Position numbers and translations under genes: made by a program. From the NCBI GenBank assembly GCA_016926925.1, contig JAFGNQ010000367.1, positions 1 to 7,277 of the forward strand: 7,277 nt of DNA, given 5' to 3'. Shown here one piece after another: positions 1 through 7,277 of the stretch. Under the pieces are notes generated by a model. It saw only the letters and a program-made list of their open reading frames with translations. It had not been told where the DNA came from and did no database searches. Numbering within the stretch: the stretch's first letter is position 1; every line of letters starts with the position of its first letter. This DNA is from Candidatus Aminicenantota bacterium (lineage in GTDB: Bacteria > Acidobacteriota > Aminicenantia > Aminicenantales > Aminicenantaceae).

Positions 1-26
1 CAAAATTTAAAACAGGAGATAAGACC

Positions 27-290
27 ATGACAAAGAAAGAAACAATCGACAGACTTCTTCAGATCAAAAATGAAATTTACGACTTGGCCCATGAAGCCAG
101 GCATATTTTGAACGAATGCGGAAACGGATTAATTGCAGTCCGGGCCAGGGCTCATTGGATCGGTCATATCTTGAATGCTCTCGATTCAGAATACGGTCCG
201 AAGTTGCCAGCACTCGGAATTAATATGGCCGACACTATCAATGCTTTATCCTCCCTGGCCGAAGAGGATCGCATTCAGGCTGACGCCTAA
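27..290 (+). CDS. Hypothetical small protein, 87 aa
   Basis: I do not recognise this protein. The ATG is preceded by AGGAG at 14-18 with 8-base spacing, and the frame ends at TAA. The product is soluble-looking, with no signal peptide or membrane segment. Its N-terminal half is rich in alternating charged and hydrophobic residues (ETIDRLLQIKNEIYDLAHEA), which suggests long amphipathic helices. A second helical stretch with Leu, Ala and Glu lies near the C-terminus. The gene stands alone between the window edge and the hairpin at 301-344, so it probably ends an upstream transcription unit. The good ribosome-binding site and uninterrupted frame support a real gene. The function is unknown; it resembles the small accessory proteins common in large phage genomes only in size and context. 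Confidence 0.75.
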   Translation: MTKKETIDRLLQIKNEIYDLAHEARHILNECGNGLIAVRARAHWIGHILNALDSEYGPKLPALGINMADTINALSSLAEEDRIQADA

Positions 291-300
291 AGGAGAACAT

Positions 301-344
301 CAAACTAATAGGGCTTGATCCAGACAAGGCGCCCTATTAGTTTG
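301..344 (+). terminator. Perfect 14-bp inverted repeat, possible terminator or mRNA-end hairpin
   Basis: The left arm CAAACTAATAGGGC (301-314) is exactly complementary to the right arm (331-344), with a 16-base loop. An inner CTTG/CAAG pairing (314-317 with 325-328) is an alternative loop fold. It sits 10 bases after the stop of the 87-aa gene and 50 bases before the next start, where a transcription-unit boundary is expected. It is not a classical intrinsic terminator, because the bases after the right arm are CCCAAAATTC rather than a T run. It may instead stabilise the 3' end of the upstream mRNA, act through a factor, or be a DNA element. Confidence 0.45.
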
Positions 345-370
345 CCCAAAATTCACAGTAATCACTTAAT
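342..370 (+). promoter_or_regulatory. Weak sigma70-like promoter candidate upstream of the ligA operon
   Basis: TTGCCC (342-347) and CTTAAT (365-370) are separated by 17 bases, each matching the sigma70 consensus at four of six positions. The -10 candidate overlaps the conserved 12-bp motif at 358-369. A start of transcription about 7 bases after it would fall in the Shine-Dalgarno region at 376-384, leaving almost no leader. That makes this placement doubtful, and the operon may be transcribed from further upstream. Confidence 0.25.
358..369 (+). promoter_or_regulatory. Conserved intergenic motif, copy A (GTAATCACTTAA)
   Basis: This is the first of four copies of a near-palindromic 12-mer (consensus GTAATSACTTAC) found in the larger intergenic gaps. 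It lies 37 bases upstream of the 104-aa gene that heads the ligA-gyrB operon. Together with its flank it shares the 13-mer CAGTAATCACTTA (356-368) with copy D (6240-6252). The last motif base is A instead of C. An operator or promoter element is the likeliest role, but this is inference. Confidence 0.5.
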
Positions 371-394
371 GTTACAGGAGGAGGTTAAAAAGAA

Positions 395-709
395 ATGAAT
401 GGAAATTTGGCAGTAACATGTGAAGCCGACTTTGAGAGTATTCCCGAGGCCATCCTAGCCAATATCAGAGAAATCGATAAGCACCTCGAAGCCCCCTATT
501 GTGAGGCGATTTACCCGAAATTGGCATATCCCAAAAAGTTCGGCGTTGCCGTTTCAGCGTATTTGGAATCCAGGAGCGAGAAAGAACCCCTCGCCCCCTT
601 GTCTTTCCTTACTTTCCTGACCCGAAACGGTTTCCCAGGCACAGCCCGGTACATCATTCAGCAGATCGTGAACGTCAAGCCCGGCCTTTTGGCCTCATAC
701 CTTAAATGA
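395..709 (+). CDS. Hypothetical protein, 104 aa, first gene of the ligA-gyrB operon
   Basis: I do not recognise this protein. The ATG follows a doubled Shine-Dalgarno sequence AGGAGGAGG (376-384), which should give strong initiation. The product begins MNGN, has a mixed acidic and hydrophobic first half (ESIPEAILANIREIDKHLEA) and a more basic C-terminal half ending PGLLASYLK. No membrane segment, signal peptide, cysteine cluster or known catalytic motif is visible. Its stop is 27 bases before the ligA start, with no hairpin between, so the two genes are probably co-transcribed. A role linked to DNA replication or repair is possible from context only. Confidence 0.75.
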   Translation: MNGNLAVTCEADFESIPEAILANIREIDKHLEAPYCEAIYPKLAYPKKFGVAVSAYLESRSEKEPLAPLSFLTFLTRNGFPGTARYIIQQIVNVKPGLLASYLK

Positions 710-736
710 ATCCAAATCCAGAAAGGAAGACAGAAT

Positions 737-4820
<4,084 letters not shown>

Positions 4821-4824
4821 AGAA

Positions 4825-4845
4825 AAGGAGGTGACAATGAACGGA
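4825..4845 (+). repeat. 21-bp translation-initiation repeat, copy 1
   Basis: A 21-base stretch covering the Shine-Dalgarno AAGGAGGTGA, the ATG and the codons for Asn-Gly is identical here and at 5319-5339, and sequences on either side differ. It starts the 133-aa gene. The near-perfect complementarity to the 16S rRNA 3' end predicts strong translation. Confidence 0.8.
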
Positions 4846-5238
4846 TTGGTTCTTTTTTGTAAAAAGAGTGAGAAGGTGCTTCAGTGGGACACTTGCGCAA
4901 GCAGAAAAAAGACTTGCTACGGGACTTCAGGGTGTCTGTGTGCCGATATTGTCAAAAAATACGGGACAGAAAAACTCTTCAGCCCCGAGATTCGACGCAT
5001 TTCATCCGTTGAAGCTATCAAGCCTTATATTGATGAGCTGACATCGGCATCGGAAGAACAACAGGCACAAGCACGAGCCCAGCCTCCTCCTCAAATCGCA
5101 AGGACGCCCTTACCTTTTGCCAGGGATGGCTCTAGGAAACCAATACCGGAGTTTAAAAAATCCTCAGCATTTTCACAAACACCGTCGGATTTTTTGCGGG
5201 AGAAAATTATTAAGGATGCTCAAAAAGCGGCGGGATAA
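4837..5238 (+). CDS. Cysteine-rich hypothetical protein, 133 aa
   Basis: I do not recognise this protein. Five cysteines cluster in the first 35 residues (C8, C20, C27, C33, C35), which suggests a metal-binding or Fe-S fold, although the spacing matches no finger I know. Residues around 70-95 are rich in Gln, Ala and Pro (AQARAQPPPQIARTPLP) and look like a flexible linker. The C-terminus is a basic amphipathic segment (DFLREKIIKDAQKAAG). The ATG at 4837 is preferred to the in-frame GTG at 4831, because the GTG lies inside the perfect Shine-Dalgarno AAGGAGGTGA. It begins 16 bases after the gyrB stop and is probably the last gene of the ligA-gyrB operon. No terminator is obvious after it. Confidence 0.75.
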   Translation: MNGLVLFCKKSEKVLQWDTCASRKKTCYGTSGCLCADIVKKYGTEKLFSPEIRRISSVEAIKPYIDELTSASEEQQAQARAQPPPQIARTPLPFARDGSRKPIPEFKKSSAFSQTPSDFLREKIIKDAQKAAG

Positions 5239-5246
5239 ATATTTTC

Positions 5247-5273
5247 TTGACAAGCGATCGATTACACTGTAAT
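5247..5273 (+). promoter_or_regulatory. Promoter candidate for the XRE-type regulator, overlapping palindromes
   Basis: A perfect -35 box TTGACA (5247-5252) is followed by TGTAAT (5268-5273), one mismatch from the -10 consensus, at a short 15-base spacing. The -10 is the right arm of a palindrome ATTACA-C-TGTAAT (5261-5273), and the conserved 12-bp motif (5269-5280) overlaps it. This is the classic layout of an autoregulated phage-type regulator promoter. TATTTA (5285-5290) is an alternative -10, with TTACAC (5262-5267) 17 bases before it. Confidence 0.5.
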
Positions 5274-5280
5274 GACTTAC
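5269..5280 (+). promoter_or_regulatory. Conserved intergenic motif, copy B (GTAATGACTTAC)
   Basis: Second copy of the 12-mer, 62 bases upstream of the helix-turn-helix gene. It is followed by TTGG and then TATTTA, an arrangement similar to copy C, where TATTTA lies five bases after the motif. It shares five bases (5269-5273) with the palindrome ATTACA-C-TGTAAT. Confidence 0.5.
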
Positions 5281-5318
5281 TTGGTATTTAAAAAATATCC
5301 GGCCCTAAACCACAAAAC

Positions 5319-5339
5319 AAGGAGGTGACAATGAACGGA
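5319..5339 (+). repeat. 21-bp translation-initiation repeat, copy 2
   Basis: Identical to 4825-4845, covering Shine-Dalgarno, ATG and the Asn-Gly codons, here at the start of the helix-turn-helix gene. Coding sequence diverges immediately after the third codon's first bases, so only the initiation region is shared. Confidence 0.8.
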
Positions 5340-5612
5340 CCTACGGCGATCGGAAAATTGATAAAAGATTATCGTGAACGCAGAAACCTCACGCAGAACG
5401 ACCTTGGCCGGAGACTTGGGTATAAATATGGAAATTTTATCGGAATGATTGAAACCGGTGCATCGCAATTTCCTCTAGGCAAGTGCATAGAGTATGCCGA
5501 CGCTCTCGGCATCGATCGTACTGTATTTATCGAAACGGCCATGAAAGATCTTTACCCCGAGCTGATACCCTATATAAAATTTGTCAGCCCGGATCAGAAA
5601 CCCAAAAAATAG
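5331..5612 (+). CDS. XRE/Cro-type helix-turn-helix transcriptional regulator, 93 aa
   Basis: A small DNA-binding protein of the XRE (Cro/CI) type, expected to bind operator DNA as a dimer and repress or activate transcription. The core runs from about residue 7 to 62: IGKLIKDYRERRNLTQNDLG, then RRLGYKYGNFIGMIETG and an amphipathic segment ending ADALGID. The LTQNDLGRRLG helix and the IGMIETG turn are typical, with the recognition helix around YKYGNFIGMIE. About 30 residues follow the domain (FIETAMKDLYPELIPYIKF plus a Lys-rich end), with no cleavage or sensor domain visible. The ATG at 5331 is preferred to the in-frame GTG at 5325, which lies inside the Shine-Dalgarno. It has its own promoter-like region with palindromes and a strong terminator, so it is probably monocistronic and may be autoregulated. 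Confidence 0.9.
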   Translation: MNGPTAIGKLIKDYRERRNLTQNDLGRRLGYKYGNFIGMIETGASQFPLGKCIEYADALGIDRTVFIETAMKDLYPELIPYIKFVSPDQKPKK

Positions 5613-5626
5613 ATAAATTCATCCAT

Positions 5627-5665
5627 AAAAAATGCCCTTCTCTTCAACAAGGAAGGGCATTTTTT
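5627..5665 (+). terminator. Bidirectional intrinsic terminator after the regulator gene
   Basis: Left arm AAAAAATGCCCTTC (5627-5640) pairs perfectly with right arm GAAGGGCATTTTTT (5652-5665) around an 11-base loop; two more A/T pairs extend it to 5625-5667. The GC-rich upper stem with T run on one strand and A run on the other fits rho-independent termination in both directions. It lies 15 bases after the regulator's stop codon. Confidence 0.93.
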
Positions 5666-5678
5666 ATAAAAGCAAATC

Positions 5679-5695
5679 ACATTAATCGCTTGTAA
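5679..5695 (+). repeat. Imperfect 17-bp direct repeat, left copy
   Basis: ACATTAATCGCTTGTAA here matches ACATTAAGCGCTTGAAA at 6059-6075 at 15 of 17 positions, in the same orientation, 380 bases apart. The pair brackets the 110-aa gene. It may be a regulatory half-site, a remnant of an insertion, or coincidence in AT-rich DNA. Confidence 0.4.
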
Positions 5696-5696
5696 C

Positions 5697-5708
5697 GTAA
5701 GCGCTTAC
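5697..5708 (+). promoter_or_regulatory. Conserved intergenic motif, copy C (perfect palindrome GTAAGCGCTTAC)
   Basis: Third copy and the only fully palindromic one, 44 bases upstream of the 110-aa gene. It sits between a possible -35 TTGTAA (5690-5695) and a possible -10 TATTTA (5714-5719), a position where bound protein would block RNA polymerase. The CG-centred palindrome also resembles LacI-family operator cores, but no LacI-family gene is in the window. Confidence 0.55.
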
Positions 5709-5740
5709 TTTTCTATTTATAGCTGAGGAGGACATTCATA

Positions 5741-6073
5741 GTGATGAGGAATTCTTTCAAGTCGCAATTTGCAACCAATGAGGATGCCAAGAAAAAGCCT
5801 GCCACTATTTTTTCTCGAATTCTTCAGGATGAAAGTCTGCATGCACACCAGATTCAGAGTGAAAAATTTCAAAATTTGGTCATGAATTCGGATTTTGAAA
5901 TATGGGAGAGAAACGGCGTTCAATCTAATTTTTATTTGTTGCGAGAAAATTCCCGTTATACCCTCGGTAAATTGTCGAGGTCAGATATCTCATCGCTTAA
6001 AAAACTTGTGATGGAACTGACTCCTGAGGAAATTATTTCGCTCTATTTTGGCAAGGTTACATTAAGCGCTTGA
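5741..6073 (+). CDS. Hypothetical protein, 110 aa
   Basis: I do not recognise this protein. GAGGAGG (5725-5731) precedes two adjacent in-frame starts, GTG at 5741 (9-base spacing) and ATG at 5744 (12-base spacing); the GTG fits the spacing slightly better, and the choice changes one residue. The product is polar, with a Lys-rich N-terminus, a central segment NSDFEIWERNGVQSNFYLLR and a C-terminal helix-rich part containing LTPEEIISLYFG. No membrane segment, cysteine cluster or catalytic motif is visible. Its DNA looks more AT-rich than ligA. It stands alone between the terminator at 5627-5665 and the structured gap after 6074, flanked by a 17-bp imperfect direct repeat that overlaps its stop codon. 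Confidence 0.7.
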   Translation: MMRNSFKSQFATNEDAKKKPATIFSRILQDESLHAHQIQSEKFQNLVMNSDFEIWERNGVQSNFYLLRENSRYTLGKLSRSDISSLKKLVMELTPEEIISLYFGKVTLSA

Positions 6074-6075
6074 AA
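6059..6075 (+). repeat. Imperfect 17-bp direct repeat, right copy
   Basis: Pairs with 5679-5695 (15 of 17 identical) and overlaps the last codons and TGA of the 110-aa gene. It contains the 8-bp palindrome AAGCGCTT (6064-6071), which is also the centre of motif copy C at 5699-5706. Confidence 0.4.
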
Positions 6076-6090
6076 TTAAATAAGGAATAT

Positions 6091-6162
6091 ATGAACTCTG
6101 CAAAAAACATGGGCGGGACTGATGCTTCCGCCCATAGAATAAAAAATTTTCTCCATAATTAG
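6091..6162 (+). CDS. Possible 23-aa micro-ORF
   Basis: An ATG preceded by AAGGA (6082-6086) opens a frame of 23 codons ending in TAG; the product would read MNSAKNMGGTDASAHRIKNF plus three residues. The only support is the ribosome-binding site and the position 17 bases after the stop of the 110-aa gene. The hairpin at 6109-6135 lies inside it. It could equally be chance. Confidence 0.2.
   Translation: MNSAKNMGGTDASAHRIKNFLHN
6109..6135 (-). terminator. 8-bp GC-rich hairpin, possible minus-strand terminator
   Basis: ATGGGCGG (6109-6116) pairs with CCGCCCAT (6128-6135) around an 11-base loop. On the plus strand no T run follows directly. On the minus strand the stem is followed by G and six T's (complement of the A run at 6102-6107), so it would work better as a terminator for transcripts from the right. 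It may also mark the 3' end of the 110-aa gene's mRNA. Confidence 0.45.
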
Positions 6163-6184
6163 CTCGCCTGCTTTTTTACAGCAA

Positions 6185-6236
6185 TTTCAGCTTAATACAA
6201 AAACATAAGGCACTTATATATTTTTTTAAGCTGAAA
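6185..6236. repeat. Long imperfect inverted repeat in the gap before the CobS-like gene
   Basis: Arms TTTCAGCTTAA (6185-6195) and TTAAGCTGAAA (6226-6236) are perfectly complementary. The 30 bases between can pair further: AAAAA (6199-6203) with TTTTT (6221-6225), and ATAAG (6205-6209) with CTTAT (6213-6217). This gives one long stem with a 3-base bulge and a small internal loop. No T run follows it. It ends 5 bases before motif copy D. It may be an mRNA structure, a terminator of unusual type or a DNA cruciform. Confidence 0.5.
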
Positions 6237-6241
6237 GCCCA

Positions 6242-6253
6242 GTAATCACTTAC
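6242..6253 (+). promoter_or_regulatory. Conserved intergenic motif, copy D (GTAATCACTTAC)
   Basis: Fourth copy of the 12-mer, 48 bases upstream of the CobS-like gene and just after the long inverted repeat. It shares CAGTAATCACTTA (6240-6252) exactly with copy A. TTAAGC (6226-6231) and CTTACT (6249-6254) are 17 bases apart but match sigma70 boxes poorly, so a promoter here is uncertain. Confidence 0.5.
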
Positions 6254-6289
6254 TAGGCCAACTGTAAAACTTAAAAAGGAGATTTCACT

Positions 6290-7277
6290 ATGAAAGAAGT
6301 CTGTGCAGTATGCGGAGCTACCGCCCACGATTTAAGACCCCATTTTCTCGGTGGTCGTAAAGAATCATGTTGCGTCACCCTCGAAGAATACAAAAATAAA
6401 TACCCGGATCGTCGGGTTGTCTCTCAGACCTTCGAAATTGCTCTGGCCAAGATTCGTCATTCTTCCCAACGGGAAGACGGATCGGATTCACTCACTCCAA
6501 AAGCCTACGACATCGAAAAGACGTTCGGGATCAAAGCCAAACCAGGTCAAACTGTCATGGGCTTCTTGGAACGATCCTCTAGTGTTCCAGAAATCGACCC
6601 GGAGTACATTTTTCCTCAAGAAGCAACCTCTTTAATCCTTCTTGGTTTGGAAACGAATAGGCCGACAATGGTTCACGGCCCGACTGGATCAGGCAAAACG
6701 ACCCTGGTTGAGCAGATCGCAGCCCGGATCAATTACCCGGCGTTCAAGGTTAATCACCATTCGGATATGTACACATTCGACATCCTGGGACAGAAAATAG
6801 TCCGAAATGGTGCAACCGTATTTGAATACGGTCCGCTCCCGACAGCCATGAAACAGCCCATGATTTATATCCAGGATGAATGGGACGCACTCAATCCGGA
6901 AATCGCTTTACAGTACCAGCCGGTACTTGAAAGGCGAAACAATGGTGCCAAGCTCGGAAGCGTAATCCTTACCGCCAACGATTCGGAAAAGGTCGATAGC
7001 CATAAATTTTTCCGGATCGTCGCCACATCGAATACATGCGGCCTTGGAGACGAAAAAGGTCATTACCAAGGCACACAGATCCAGAATTTGGCCTTCGTCT
7101 CCCGTTTCCTCCTCAGAGTGAAGCACGAATATTTCAAAAATGGCGAAGAAGAAAAGATCCTCTCCAAGAAGTTCCCGTCAATCACCAAAACCGAGAAAAA
7201 ATCTCTCGTTTCAGTAGCTCAAAAAATCCGAGACCTTTACGAGGCCGGTAAAATCGGCGTCCCCTTTTCGCTTCGGG
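6290..7277 (+). CDS. cobS: CobS-like AAA+ ATPase with N-terminal zinc-finger-like segment (3' end beyond window)
   Basis: The visible 329 residues match the ATPase subunit CobS of aerobic cobaltochelatase. CobS is a MoxR-related AAA+ protein that works with a VWA-domain partner, CobT; phage homologues probably remodel another target. Walker A is GPTGSGKTT (130-138), Walker B IYIQDEW with D196 and E197, sensor 1 ATSNT (245-249), and a probable arginine finger is R272 in SRF. GLGDEKGHYQGTQIQN (251-266) is a strong CobS signature. The N-terminus has C5-x2-C8, H18 and C27/C28, then VTLEEYKNKYPD, resembling the Ros/MucR-type zinc finger often followed by a 'LTxEEY' segment. The ATG at 6290 follows AAAAAGGAGAT (6274-6284). 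The reading frame is open at the right edge, so the C-terminus is missing. No cobalamin gene is nearby, so a B12 role is unlikely here. Confidence 0.88.
   Translation, partial: MKEVCAVCGATAHDLRPHFLGGRKESCCVTLEEYKNKYPDRRVVSQTFEIALAKIRHSSQREDGSDSLTPKAYDIEKTFGIKAKPGQTVMGFLERSSSVPEIDPEYIFPQEATSLILLGLETNRPTMVHGPTGSGKTTLVEQIAARINYPAFKVNHHSDMYTFDILGQKIVRNGATVFEYGPLPTAMKQPMIYIQDEWDALNPEIALQYQPVLERRNNGAKLGSVILTANDSEKVDSHKFFRIVATSNTCGLGDEKGHYQGTQIQNLAFVSRFLLRVKHEYFKNGEEEKILSKKFPSITKTEKKSLVSVAQKIRDLYEAGKIGVPFSLR

Noticed and set aside
291..398. AGGAG (291-295) right after the first gene's stop, with a TTG-started frame from 315
   Set aside because: The TTG is about 20 bases from the AGGAG, lies in the hairpin loop region, and gives a 27-residue product crossing the next gene's ribosome-binding site.
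5697..5708. CcpA/LacI-type operator
   Set aside because: The core is similar, but flanking bases do not extend the palindrome and no LacI-family gene is present; the other three copies are not CG-centred.
5714..5721. TATTTATA, the reverse complement of the T4 late promoter box TATAAATA
   Set aside because: It would drive minus-strand transcription toward the terminator at 5627-5665, where no minus-strand gene exists; AT-rich chance match is more likely.
6351..6635. 94-codon plus-strand frame inside the CobS-like gene
   Set aside because: It lies in another frame of a clearly conserved ATPase gene and its product has no recognisable features.

Overview
The window is a tightly packed run of plus-strand genes with strong Shine-Dalgarno sequences. 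It mixes small proteins of unknown function with two complete DNA-metabolism enzymes and a CobS-like AAA+ ATPase cut off by the right edge. No convincing minus-strand gene, rRNA, tRNA, CRISPR array or transposase is visible. One-strand packing, many small unknown genes, and replication enzymes beside a CobS-like ATPase fit a large tailed bacteriophage, or less likely a plasmid or other mobile replicon of a bacterium. The enzymes are of bacterial type and no virion gene is visible, so the phage call is an inference. The host cannot be named; the near-perfect AAGGAGGTGA ribosome-binding sites only show a bacterial-type translation system.

Layout. An 87-aa unknown gene (27-290) is followed by a perfect 14-bp hairpin (301-344). 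A probable operon then runs from about 358 to 5238: a 104-aa unknown protein, NAD+-dependent DNA ligase LigA (737-2758), a very basic 41-aa protein (2789-2914), the type II topoisomerase B subunit GyrB (2925-4820), and a cysteine-rich 133-aa protein (4837-5238). Gaps inside it are 10 to 30 bases. Next come a promoter-like region, a 93-aa XRE/Cro-type helix-turn-helix regulator (5331-5612) and a textbook bidirectional terminator (5627-5665). A 110-aa unknown gene (5741-6073) follows, then a 216-base structured non-coding gap, then the CobS-like ATPase (6290 to beyond 7277).

How the parts may work together. LigA seals nicks and GyrB, with an A subunit encoded elsewhere, manages supercoiling, so the central operon looks like a replication and topology module. 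The most interesting pattern is a 12-bp near-palindrome, roughly GTAATSACTTAC. It occurs once in each of the four intergenic gaps larger than 50 bases, always 37 to 62 bases upstream of a start codon, and I found no further plus-strand copy by eye. It may be a shared operator or promoter element, possibly read by the XRE-type protein encoded in the middle of the window.
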